A DNA stretch of 64,000 bases, taken from assembly GCA_002437585.1 (NCBI GenBank), contig DJQM01000035.1, positions 84,794-148,793 on the forward strand, in the 5' to 3' direction. The position numbers were made by a program, and so were the translations under genes. Source of the DNA: Clostridiales bacterium UBA6386 (GTDB taxonomy: Bacteria > Bacillota > Clostridia > Oscillospirales > Oscillospiraceae). The notes under the pieces were generated by a model. The model did not search any database and had not been told where the DNA came from. It saw only the letters and a list, made by a program, of their open reading frames with translations. Each line of letters opens with the position of its first letter. Positions within the stretch are counted from its first letter, which is position 1. Of this stretch, positions 9,008 to 16,277 are shown piece after piece.

Positions 9008-9637
9008 ATGTTGCTTTCCATTGTCATCACCACTGTGGCGGCCTATTTCCTGGGCAACCTGAACGGAGCCGTGCTGATCAGCCGGATCATCGCCCATGAG
9101 GATGTGCGCACAAAGGGCAGCGGCAACGCGGGGCTTACCAACTTCACCCGGAACTACGGCTCCGCCGCCTCCGTCTTTGTCATTTTCATTGATGTGGGCA
9201 AAGCGGCAGCAGGCTGTCTGCTGGGCGGTCTCCTGCTGAACGCTTACGGCCACTACCTGGACGGCGTGGCTCTGGGCGGCCTGTTCGTGATTTTAGGCCA
9301 TGATTTTCCTGTACTTCTGGGCTTCAAGGGCGGCAAGGGCATCTTAAGCGGCGTTACCGTCGCCCTGATGATGGACTGGCGCATTGGCCTGGGCGTATTC
9401 GGGATTTTCCTGCTTGCCTATTTTCTGACCAGATACGTCTCCTTAGGAAGCGTCCTGTCCTCCGGCTCCTTCGGCTTCCTCTACGCCTGGGTGCACTGGG
9501 GAGAAGGGTGGTTTCCCATTTTCGTAGGCTTCTGCCTGAGTTTTTTGCTGGTGTGGATGCACCGGGGCAATATTTCGCGGCTTCTCAAGGGCGAGGAGCG
9601 GAAAACAAATCTCTTTGGGAAAGGAAACAAACAATGA
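9008..9637 (+). CDS. plsY: Acyl-phosphate:glycerol-3-phosphate acyltransferase PlsY
   Basis: Membrane enzyme that moves an acyl group from acyl-phosphate to sn-glycerol-3-phosphate, the first step of phospholipid synthesis. It has 209 residues and several membrane helices. Family motifs are seen: GSGNAGLTNFTRNYG (usually GSGNxGxTN) and HDFPVLLGFKGGKG. It starts 1 base after der and overlaps gpsA by 4 bases (ATGA). The pairing with gpsA makes sense because GpsA supplies the glycerol-3-phosphate substrate. Confidence 0.95.
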   Translation: MLLSIVITTVAAYFLGNLNGAVLISRIIAHEDVRTKGSGNAGLTNFTRNYGSAASVFVIFIDVGKAAAGCLLGGLLLNAYGHYLDGVALGGLFVILGHDFPVLLGFKGGKGILSGVTVALMMDWRIGLGVFGIFLLAYFLTRYVSLGSVLSSGSFGFLYAWVHWGEGWFPIFVGFCLSFLLVWMHRGNISRLLKGEERKTNLFGKGNKQ

Positions 9638-10632
9638 AGACTGCTGTCATCGGAAGCGGTGCCTGGGGTACGGCTCTGGCCATCCGCCTGTGCAAGAACG
9701 GTCACGATGTGACCATGTGGACCTTTGAAAAAGACCTGATCCCCGAAATGGAAGCTACCCGCCGGAATCCCCGGCTGCCGGGCGTCGTGCTGCCCGAGAG
9801 CCTGAAAATCAGCGGCGACTACGCCTGCGCCAGGGGCGCGAAGCTGGTGGTCATCGCCAGCCCCTCCGTCCCCCTTCGCAGCGTCAGCCGGGGCGTGGCG
9901 CCTTACATTGACGAAGACGCGGTGGTGGTCTCCGTGACCAAGGGCTTGGAGCAGGGCACTTATCTGCGCATGAGCCAGGTGGTGGCTCAGGAAACCAGTA
10001 AGGACGTGGTGGTGCTCTGCGGCCCCAGCCACGCCGAGGAAGTGGCCATCGACGTGCCCACCGGCCTGCTTTCCGCCTCCACCGATCAGAAGAAGGCGGA
10101 GTTCGTTCAGGACGCCTTCATGTCCGACACGCTCCGTGTCTACACCAGTTCCGATCCCATCGGCGCGGAGCTGGGCGCGGCTCTGAAAAACGTCATTGCC
10201 CTGTGCGCCGGTATCACCGACGGCCTGGGCTTCGGCGACAATACCAAGGCCATGCTCATGACCCGGGGTCTGACGGAAATCGCCCGGCTGGGCGTTGCCA
10301 TGGGTGCCAAGAAGGAGACCTTCACCGGTCTGACCGGCGTAGGTGATCTGATCGTCACCTGCACCTCCATGCACTCCCGGAACCGCCGGGCGGGCATTCT
10401 CATCGGCAAGGGGGAGGATGTCCAGACCGCCATGAAGGAGGTCGGTGCCGTGGTGGAGGGTTACTACGCCGCCAAGTCCGCCTATGAGCTGGGTCGGAAA
10501 ATGCACATCGACATGCCCATCACCGAGGCTGCCTACAAGGTTCTCTACGAGGGCGCGGATGCCCGTCAGGCGGTGCAGCAGCTGCTGACCCGTCAGCGCA
10601 AGTCCGAGTCCGAGAACCCTGGCTGGCTGTAA
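9634..10632 (+). CDS. gpsA: Glycerol-3-phosphate dehydrogenase [NAD(P)+]
   Basis: Cytoplasmic enzyme that makes sn-glycerol-3-phosphate from dihydroxyacetone phosphate for membrane lipid synthesis. The N-terminal Rossmann motif is GSGAWGTALA (residue 7). The C-terminal helical domain contains ALKNVIALCAGITDGLG and GLTGVGDLIVTC. It is 332 residues long. The ATG at 9634 overlaps the plsY stop by 4 bases and is preceded by AAAGGAAACAA; a longer in-frame extension into plsY is not credible. Confidence 0.96.
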   Translation: MKTAVIGSGAWGTALAIRLCKNGHDVTMWTFEKDLIPEMEATRRNPRLPGVVLPESLKISGDYACARGAKLVVIASPSVPLRSVSRGVAPYIDEDAVVVSVTKGLEQGTYLRMSQVVAQETSKDVVVLCGPSHAEEVAIDVPTGLLSASTDQKKAEFVQDAFMSDTLRVYTSSDPIGAELGAALKNVIALCAGITDGLGFGDNTKAMLMTRGLTEIARLGVAMGAKKETFTGLTGVGDLIVTCTSMHSRNRRAGILIGKGEDVQTAMKEVGAVVEGYYAAKSAYELGRKMHIDMPITEAAYKVLYEGADARQAVQQLLTRQRKSESENPGWL

Positions 10633-10633
10633 G

Positions 10634-11581
10634 ATGAAGCACACCAAACACAAGCCTCCCGGCCTGCGGCCGCTTTTCGTCAAGCTGGCAGTTCTCGCCC
10701 AAAAGGCCGGGCTGGAGGAGCTGCAGCTGCGCAATTTCCTGCTGCTGATCCTGGCCGGCTGTGTCAACGCCGTAGGCGTCACCATGTTCCTGGCTCCCGT
10801 GAATCTCTACGACAGCGGCATTTCCGGAACCTCCATGCTTCTTTGGCAGGCAACGCCGCCGGAGCTGACCCTTTCCCTGTTCCTGGTGATTCTGAACGTG
10901 CCCCTATTTCTCTTCGGCCTGAAAAAGCAGGGCTGGTGCTTTACGGTCTACTCCATCTGGGCGGTGCTGATCTACTCCGCCGCCTCCTATCTCATCACGA
11001 ACGTGCTGCCGGTGGACGTCACCGACGCCTCCCCCTTTGCCGGGACGGATCTTCTGCTGTGCGCCATTTTCGGCGGTCTGGTTTCCGGCGTAGGAAGCGG
11101 TCTGACCATCCGGCTGGGCGGTGCCATCGACGGCATGGAGGTGCTGGGCGTGATCTTTGCCAAAAGCCTGGGGATCACGGTCGGCTCCTTCGTGATGATT
11201 TACAACGTGGTGCTGTATCTGGTCATCGGCGTGATCTTCCAGAGCTGGACGCTGCCGCTATACTCCATCATCACCTATTTTGTGGGGAACAAGACCATTG
11301 ACTTTATCGTGGAGGGCTTTGACAAGGCCAAGTCCGTGATGATCGTCACCACCCAGCAGGATGCCATCTGTCAGGCACTGTCTGAGGAATTCGGCCGGGG
11401 CATTACCCAGATGAACGCCCGGGGCTACTTCTCCGGGGCGGAAAAGTGCGTGATCTACTTTGTGGTGAACCGGTTCCAGATTCCCAAGGTCAAGCACCTG
11501 GTCACCTCCATCGACCCCGCCGCCTTCATCACCGTCACGGAAATTTCCGACGTGATGGGTACCAGCGTGAAGCAGAAGTAA
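10634..11581 (+). CDS. YitT family membrane protein
   Basis: A 315-residue protein with an N-terminal YitT membrane module (about five hydrophobic helices, residues 35-225) and a C-terminal cytoplasmic DUF2179 domain (about 235-310). The function of the family is not settled. It begins 1 base after gpsA and ends the operon before a strong terminator. Two further YitT-type proteins lie at 35786-36391 and 52052-52915. Confidence 0.88.
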   Translation: MKHTKHKPPGLRPLFVKLAVLAQKAGLEELQLRNFLLLILAGCVNAVGVTMFLAPVNLYDSGISGTSMLLWQATPPELTLSLFLVILNVPLFLFGLKKQGWCFTVYSIWAVLIYSAASYLITNVLPVDVTDASPFAGTDLLLCAIFGGLVSGVGSGLTIRLGGAIDGMEVLGVIFAKSLGITVGSFVMIYNVVLYLVIGVIFQSWTLPLYSIITYFVGNKTIDFIVEGFDKAKSVMIVTTQQDAICQALSEEFGRGITQMNARGYFSGAEKCVIYFVVNRFQIPKVKHLVTSIDPAAFITVTEISDVMGTSVKQK

Positions 11582-11586
11582 CGTGC

Positions 11587-11625
11587 AACCGGCACCCCTT
11601 AAATTTCAAGGGGGTGCCGGTTTCC
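11587..11625 (+). terminator. Terminator after der-plsY-gpsA-yitT
   Basis: AACCGGCACCCC pairs with GGGGTGCCGGTT, followed by TTCC. It lies 6 bases past the stop codon. Confidence 0.85.
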
Positions 11626-11673
11626 GATGAAAGCGCTCTAAAAAGGTCTGTCACTTTTGTCTATTATTGACAA

Positions 11674-11702
11674 TGGATATTTTGGCCTTGTCGGGATATA
11701 AT
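11674..11702 (+). promoter_or_regulatory. Promoter of the type III antitoxin RNA
   Basis: TATAAT at 11697-11702 with a -35-like TGGATA at 11674-11679 (17-base spacer). A perfect TTGACA at 11667 is also present but 24 bases away, which is too far. Transcription should start near 11709, directly at the folded RNA. Confidence 0.65.
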
Positions 11703-11708
11703 GTAGCT

Positions 11709-11845
11709 GTGGTTAAGGCCACACTCAGACAAATGACAACCGCCGAGCTGCCTTGTCATTGTCGCCTGTCGGCAGCGACGAAGAAAAGTCCGACTTGCTA
11801 CATTTTCCGCTTGCCTGGGGCGGGATAAAAGAAGCAGGCTCGAAA
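11709..11845 (+). ncRNA. Candidate type III antitoxin RNA (CptI-like) with pseudoknot repeats
   Basis: A non-coding stretch between a sigma-A promoter and a terminator, directly ahead of a CptN-like toxin gene. Two H-type pseudoknots can be drawn. In the first, CTGCC (11748-11752) pairs with GGCAG (11771-11775) and GTCG (11761-11764) pairs with CGAC (11776-11779). In the second, CCGC (11807-11810) pairs with GCGG (11820-11823) and GCCTG (11813-11817) pairs with CAGGC (11835-11839). Both are followed by or contain A-rich bases (AAGAAAAG, ATAAAAGAAG). The two units are about 45 nt apart and resemble each other loosely, as expected of diverged antitoxin repeats. The exact processed ends cannot be fixed by eye. 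Confidence 0.65.
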
Positions 11846-11880
11846 AGCCGGATTCATCCCATATGAATCCGGCTCCTTTT
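11846..11880 (+). terminator. Attenuating terminator between antitoxin RNA and toxin gene
   Basis: AGCCGGATTCAT (11846-11857) pairs with ATGAATCCGGCT (11863-11874), then CCTTTTAT. In type III systems a partial terminator at this place keeps antitoxin RNA in excess over toxin mRNA. Confidence 0.85.
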
Positions 11881-11891
11881 ATAGGAGCAAT

Positions 11892-12362
11892 ATGAAAGAA
11901 ATAGAACCTTGTGGGCTTTATATCATCAAAGATCAGTATTTTTCGGACTTTCCAAACGAAAGATATATGGACAACAAGAAGGAATCACGTCCCCATTATT
12001 ATGCGCTGAAGGATGATGACGGAATCTTCTGGATGATACCGCTCAGCTCCAAGGTTGAAAAATACAGGATAAAAATTGAACATACAGAAAACGAGCACGG
12101 TGCCGACAGCTGCATCCTGTACTGCATCGTTCCGGTTCACGGAACGGAGCGTGCCATTTTAATTTGCGATATGTTCCCCGTTTCTGAAGAATACATTCTC
12201 CGTGCTTTCACCATTGACGGCATTGCATATGTTGTCCGAAATAAAAACATTCAAAAAACAATCCGGAAAAAGGCTATGCGCTATTTGAGCCTTGTAAAGC
12301 GCGGCATTTTGAAAAGCCCGCTGGATATTCTTAATACGAAAAAGAAGCTGCTTACAAAATAA
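11892..12362 (+). CDS. Type III toxin-antitoxin endoribonuclease, CptN-like
   Basis: A 156-residue basic protein resembling the CptN/ToxN superfamily, endoribonucleases held inactive by a repeated pseudoknot RNA. Recognisable segments are an early GLYIIKDQYFSDFP, then NKKESRPHYYAL, then IPLSSKVEKY, and a basic helical C terminus. GGAGCAAT precedes the ATG. The gene is AT-rich with codons such as AAA, ATA and AGA, unlike the flanking GC-rich housekeeping genes, which suggests transfer. Upstream are its promoter, folded RNA and terminator. Family assignment is from memory of the conserved blocks, not a search. Confidence 0.78.
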   Translation: MKEIEPCGLYIIKDQYFSDFPNERYMDNKKESRPHYYALKDDDGIFWMIPLSSKVEKYRIKIEHTENEHGADSCILYCIVPVHGTERAILICDMFPVSEEYILRAFTIDGIAYVVRNKNIQKTIRKKAMRYLSLVKRGILKSPLDILNTKKKLLTK

Positions 12363-12390
12363 TACATAGCCAATTCGTACCCCGGCAAAA

Positions 12391-12425
12391 TAAAAAACGC
12401 TGCTGAAATATCAGCAGCGCATTTT
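12391..12425. terminator. Bidirectional terminator between toxin gene and rpmB
   Basis: CGCTGCTGA and TCAGCAGCG form a stem flanked by A-run and T-run on either side (AAAAAA before, ATTTTAT after). It can therefore end both convergent transcripts. Confidence 0.85.
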
Positions 12426-12438
12426 ATATGCCAGGAAA

Positions 12439-12627
12439 TCAGATAGCACGCTCGACCTTATTGGAGCGGAGGCATCTGGTACAAGCGTACACATGGCAGG
12501 GGGTTCCGTTAACGACAGCCTTAACGCGCTTGACGTTGGGCTTCCATGCACGATTGGAACGTCTGTGGGAGTGGGAGACCTTAATGCCGAAGGTTACGCC
12601 CTTACCACAAAAATCACACTTAGCCAT
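12439..12627 (-). CDS. rpmB: Ribosomal protein bL28
   Basis: A 62-residue ribosomal protein (MAKCDFCGKGVTFG, then SHSHRRSNRAWKPN). It has two CxxC pairs (CDFC, CTRC), so it is the zinc-binding form. The start at 12627 follows GGAGGTGCAAAGA. It is a single-gene unit converging on the toxin locus. Confidence 0.97.
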   Translation of the reverse strand: MAKCDFCGKGVTFGIKVSHSHRRSNRAWKPNVKRVKAVVNGTPCHVYACTRCLRSNKVERAI

Positions 12628-12754
12628 TCTTTGCACCTCCCATCCGGATGTTTACTCAACAAACTATGCCCCTACAGGCACTTGGCTATGATACCAGACT
12701 TTTTTCAAAAATGCAAGCACTTTTTTCGATTTTTTTCGTTTTTTTGAAAATGGG

Positions 12755-12783
12755 TTGATATTCCCTTTCCGGGGGGCTATAAT
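12755..12783 (+). promoter_or_regulatory. Promoter for the hprK operon
   Basis: TTGATA and TATAAT with a 17-base spacer, 35 bases before hprK. Confidence 0.8.
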
Positions 12784-12818
12784 GTGGGTAAAGTACGCAG
12801 AAAAAAGGGGCTGCAGCC

Positions 12819-13766
12819 ATGATCGATACCTATTCCGTACCGCTGAAAACCCTCGTCGAGGAGTTCAATCTGGAAATCGCCTACGCCTCCACCGACTATT
12901 CCTCCATCCGCATTACGGTGGAGGACGTGTCCCGGCCGGGACTTCAGCTGGCCGGGTTCTTCGACCACTATGAGCCTATGCGCGTGCAGCTCATGGGCAA
13001 CGTGGAGATGAGCTATGTGGGCAAGCTGACCCCGGCAAACCGCAGTGCCATTTTCGACCGGCTGTTCTCCTACAAGTTCCCCGCCCTGATCATCGCCCGG
13101 GGCATTCAGCCCCACCCGGAAATGCTGGAAATGGCCCACAAGCACAATATTACCATCCTGCTGTCCAAGGAGGCCACCAGTGCCATCGCCTCGTCCATCA
13201 TCTCCTACCTCAAAACCGCTCTGGCTCCCCGGGTCACCCGCCACGGGGTTCTGGTGGAGGTCTACGGCGAGGGAATCCTTCTCACCGGCGACAGCGGCAT
13301 CGGCAAATCCGAGTGCGCCGTGGAGCTTCTCAAGCGGGGCCATCGGCTCATCGCCGACGACGCGGTAGAAATCCGCAAGCTCTCCCCCAACTCCCTCATC
13401 GGCACCGCTCCCGCCCTGATCCGCAACTATGTGGAGCTGCGTGGCATCGGCATCATCAACGTGGCAAAGCTTTTCGGCATGGGTTCTGTCAAGCTGGAAA
13501 ACGAAATCAACCTGGTGATGAACATCGTGCCCTGGAACACGTTGGAAGCCTACGACCGGCTGGGTCTGGAGGAGCACTACACGGAGATTCTCGGCGTGAA
13601 GGTGCCCATGAACACCATCCCCATCACCCCAGGGCGGAATCTGGCGGTGATATTGGAGGTGGCGGCCATGAACAACCGTCAGAAAAAAATGGGCTACAAC
13701 GCCGCCCTGGAGTTCACCGAGCAGATCAACCACCACTTTGACGAAAACACGGGAAGACAAGGATGA
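12819..13766 (+). CDS. hprK: HPr kinase/phosphorylase
   Basis: Bifunctional enzyme that phosphorylates and dephosphorylates Ser46 of the PTS protein HPr, controlling carbon catabolite repression in Firmicutes. At 315 residues it is full length. The P-loop GDSGIGKSE lies at about residue 155, followed by the second family signature ELRGIGIINVAKLFG. The N-terminal half is the usual HprK_N domain. It overlaps the next gene by 4 bases. No HPr or PTS gene is in the window. Confidence 0.95.
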   Translation: MIDTYSVPLKTLVEEFNLEIAYASTDYSSIRITVEDVSRPGLQLAGFFDHYEPMRVQLMGNVEMSYVGKLTPANRSAIFDRLFSYKFPALIIARGIQPHPEMLEMAHKHNITILLSKEATSAIASSIISYLKTALAPRVTRHGVLVEVYGEGILLTGDSGIGKSECAVELLKRGHRLIADDAVEIRKLSPNSLIGTAPALIRNYVELRGIGIINVAKLFGMGSVKLENEINLVMNIVPWNTLEAYDRLGLEEHYTEILGVKVPMNTIPITPGRNLAVILEVAAMNNRQKKMGYNAALEFTEQINHHFDENTGRQG

Positions 13767-14740
13767 AGGAATTTACCATCGGCTCCAACGATGCGGGTCA
13801 GCGGCTGGATCGCTTTTTAGCCAAGGCCGTACCCCTGCTGCCTGCCTCTCTGGCTCAGAAGTATATCCGGCTGAAGCGCGTCAAATGCAACGGCAAGCGC
13901 ATTGACCGGGACACCCGGCTGAACACCGGGGACGTTTTGCAGCTTTACATCAACGACGAATTTTTCGACAAGCCCCGGCAGGACAATGCCTATCTCACCG
14001 TGGCCGCTCCTAAGCTGAACATCGTCTACGAGGACGAGAATATTCTGCTGGTGGACAAGCGGCCGGGACTTGCCGTTCATCCCCACGACGGGGCAGAGTA
14101 CGGCAGAACCCTCATCGACCACATCCAGTCCTACCTCTACCAGAAGCGGCAGTGGCGGCCAAGAGAAGAAAACGCCTTCACCCCGGCTCTGTGCAACCGG
14201 ATTGACCGGAACACCGGCGGCATCGTCATCGCCGCCAAAACCGCCGAGGCTCTGCGGGTGATGAACCAGAAGGTGAAGGATCGGGAGCTGGACAAGCGGT
14301 ATCTTGCTATCGTGGAGGGTACCCCCAAGCCCCGGGAGGGCAGTCTGAAGGGGTACCTGTTCAAGGACGCGAAAAAGAACCGGGTCTTCGTCACCGACAC
14401 CCCCCAGCCAGGGTCGAAAACCTGCCAGACCAATTACAAGGTGCTGGCCGTCCGGGATGGGCTGTCGTTAGTAGAATGCGAGCTGATCACCGGCCGCACC
14501 CATCAGATTCGCGCCCAGTTCGCCCACGCCGGACACCCCCTGCTGGGCGACGGGAAGTACGGCAAGCTGGACAAGCGGTTCGATCGGAATTATCAGGCTC
14601 TGTATTCCTACAAGCTCCGCTTTGCCTTCACCACCGACGCAGGCTCCCTGAATAACCTGAATGGGAAAAGCTTTCAGGTGGAGAAGGTGGACTTTGTGGA
14701 GGAATACTTCCCGAACTTTGCCATCCCCAAGGAGAAATGA
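13763..14740 (+). CDS. RluD-type 23S rRNA/tRNA pseudouridine synthase
   Basis: 325 residues: an N-terminal S4 RNA-binding domain (about 1-75, QRLDRFLAK then RLKRVKCNGKRI), then the RluA/RluC/RluD catalytic domain. The catalytic Asp lies in NRIDRNTGG (usually HRLDxxTSG), and the later motifs RYLAIVEG, LITGRTHQIRAQFAHAGHPLLGDGKYG are clear. Start and stop overlap hprK and the S51 gene (ATGA at both ends), so the three are one transcript. Which uridine it modifies cannot be said. Confidence 0.9.
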   Translation: MKEFTIGSNDAGQRLDRFLAKAVPLLPASLAQKYIRLKRVKCNGKRIDRDTRLNTGDVLQLYINDEFFDKPRQDNAYLTVAAPKLNIVYEDENILLVDKRPGLAVHPHDGAEYGRTLIDHIQSYLYQKRQWRPREENAFTPALCNRIDRNTGGIVIAAKTAEALRVMNQKVKDRELDKRYLAIVEGTPKPREGSLKGYLFKDAKKNRVFVTDTPQPGSKTCQTNYKVLAVRDGLSLVECELITGRTHQIRAQFAHAGHPLLGDGKYGKLDKRFDRNYQALYSYKLRFAFTTDAGSLNNLNGKSFQVEKVDFVEEYFPNFAIPKEK

Positions 14741-15474
14741 CCATGGTTCTGTTTCTTACCAGCAGCCCTTACATCAACGGGGCAGATCGGGCACTGCTCA
14801 GCAATGAAAATGAATTCATTGACCGGATTCGGGTCGTCCTTCCCCCCTGCCCCCGGGCACTGTTCATTGCCGCCGACCCGGAAAACCGGGCGGACACCTG
14901 CCGCTTCGGCGCGGATACCGCAGCCGCCTTTGCCCAGGCTGGAATACCCTTCCAGTCCTATCACATCCTGGATGGGTTTAACGCTCAGGAGGCGGAAGCT
15001 CTGATCGGGCAAAGCGACCTGATTCTCCTGTCCGGCGGCCATGTGCCTACCCAGAACGCCTTCTTCCGGGAAATCGGCCTGAGAGGGCTGCTGGAGGGCT
15101 TTAATGGGGTCATCGTGGGTATCAGCGCCGGGAGCATGAACTGCGCCGAGTACGTCTACGCCCAGCCGGAGGAGCCGGGAGAGACCAGTGAGAACTATGA
15201 ACGCTGGCTGCCTGGCCTTGCCCTGACGAACGTGAACATCCTGCCTCACTACCAGAGGGTAAAGGACAATCTCTTAGACGGCCAGCGGCTTTTCGAGGAC
15301 GTGACCTATCCGGACAGCTTCGGCAATCATTTCTTTCCCCTGCCCGACGGCAGCTACTTCTATCAGGACGAGGAAGGACTGCTGCTTTGCGGCGAGGGCT
15401 ATCACCTTCACGACGGTATTCTGGAACAGCTGACTGTGAATAGCGAAGTTCTGGATATGAGTGAGTTAAGTTAA
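14737..15474 (+). CDS. Peptidase S51 (peptidase E/cyanophycinase-like)
   Basis: A 245-residue class I amidotransferase-fold serine peptidase. The nucleophile elbow is GISAGSMN (Ser at about residue 129), preceded by LLSGGHVPTQN. A conserved HYQR histidine follows. PepE relatives cleave N-terminal Asp-X dipeptides. Here the substrate is unknown, and the protein may be a non-PepE S51 member. It is translationally coupled to the pseudouridine synthase. Confidence 0.8.
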   Translation: MTMVLFLTSSPYINGADRALLSNENEFIDRIRVVLPPCPRALFIAADPENRADTCRFGADTAAAFAQAGIPFQSYHILDGFNAQEAEALIGQSDLILLSGGHVPTQNAFFREIGLRGLLEGFNGVIVGISAGSMNCAEYVYAQPEEPGETSENYERWLPGLALTNVNILPHYQRVKDNLLDGQRLFEDVTYPDSFGNHFFPLPDGSYFYQDEEGLLLCGEGYHLHDGILEQLTVNSEVLDMSELS

Positions 15475-15510
15475 TAGACTTCCCCAAACGCATAAAGGGA
15501 CGAAAAAAGC

Positions 15511-15637
15511 TGTCATTGCGAACCAGTGACCGATGTCACTGGTGTGGCAATCCGCATTCCAATAAAATGTTGCAAATTCTGACATTTTGAGAGAGAACGG
15601 ATTGCCACACCAGCGTGCGCGCTGGTTCGCAATGACA
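15511..15637. repeat. Dispersed repeat family A, 127-bp element
   Basis: Bounded by TGTCATTGCGAACCAG and its inverse, with inner arms TGTGGCAATCCG and CGGATTGCCACA. The arrangement is MITE-like. It sits in the convergent gap between the S51 peptidase and the VanZ gene, where no other terminator is seen. Confidence 0.85.
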
Positions 15638-15670
15638 GCATCTTTTTTACCTGTGCATTTCTTTAGACGC

Positions 15671-16273
15671 TCAGAACTTTCCAGACCACAATGCTTCCGC
15701 CAGGGGATATCGGAGGAACACGGTGACAAGAATTACCATCCCATTCAGCCCCAGAAGCCATGCCCAATCCGATTTTCCCCGGTACACCGCAGGTCGGTGT
15801 CCCAGGATGAGCTTGGACAGCAGGAAGCCCACAATGACCCCCAGGGTGTTCATAATCAGATCGTCCACATCCGTCGCCCGGAAGGTGAACAGCTGAATCA
15901 GCTCCACGGTCAGGCTCGTAAGAATCCCCGCGTCCAGGGTGGGCACAAAGCTGCGATACCGGTCAAAATAGGCAGGCAGCAGAAAGCCCAGCGGCGCGAA
16001 CATGGCGGCGTTCAACGCCATGCCCCGAAGGTTTTCCGGCGTAAAATCCTGGAAGGGTACCAGATTCACCGTGGGATCCCAGGTGAGATACCGCCAGTCC
16101 GGCACACCCACCACAACATACAGGACGCTCAGGTAGGCCGTCAGCAGCACCATCCAGAACCACCGGCGTTTTGCTCTGGGGCGGTCGAAGCTGAAAACGA
16201 AAATCAGAGCCAGGGGCACTGTCACCAGTGCCCCGCCCAGCCAGTCAATCAATAATCCCAAAATCGCCTGCAT
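15671..16273 (-). CDS. VanZ-like membrane protein
   Basis: A 200-residue VanZ-family protein with about five hydrophobic helices and the family elements NLVPF and the polar-in-membrane segment E(L)IQ-FTFRATDVDDLIMNTLG (usually RxxDIDDxxxNTxG). VanZ proteins are linked to teicoplanin resistance in one operon, but most family members have no known role. It lies 4 bases after the beta-helix lipoprotein gene and is probably co-transcribed with it. Confidence 0.85.
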   Translation of the reverse strand: MQAILGLLIDWLGGALVTVPLALIFVFSFDRPRAKRRWFWMVLLTAYLSVLYVVVGVPDWRYLTWDPTVNLVPFQDFTPENLRGMALNAAMFAPLGFLLPAYFDRYRSFVPTLDAGILTSLTVELIQLFTFRATDVDDLIMNTLGVIVGFLLSKLILGHRPAVYRGKSDWAWLLGLNGMVILVTVFLRYPLAEALWSGKF

Positions 16274-16277
16274 CCGC

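Noticed and set aside
7630..9033. 467-codon minus-strand frame opposite der
   Set aside because: Fully covered by the conserved Der coding sequence on the plus strand. The antisense text matches no fold and the codon pattern is the complement of der.
11667..11702. TTGACA at 11667 as the -35 box of the antitoxin RNA promoter
   Set aside because: Spacing to TATAAT is 24 bases, well beyond the usable range. TGGATA at 17 bases is more plausible.
11700..11880. 6S RNA or a metabolite riboswitch ahead of the small ORF
   Set aside because: Length would fit 6S RNA, but the fold is not one long bulged hairpin, no riboswitch consensus was recognised, and the downstream toxin-like ORF gives a better explanation.
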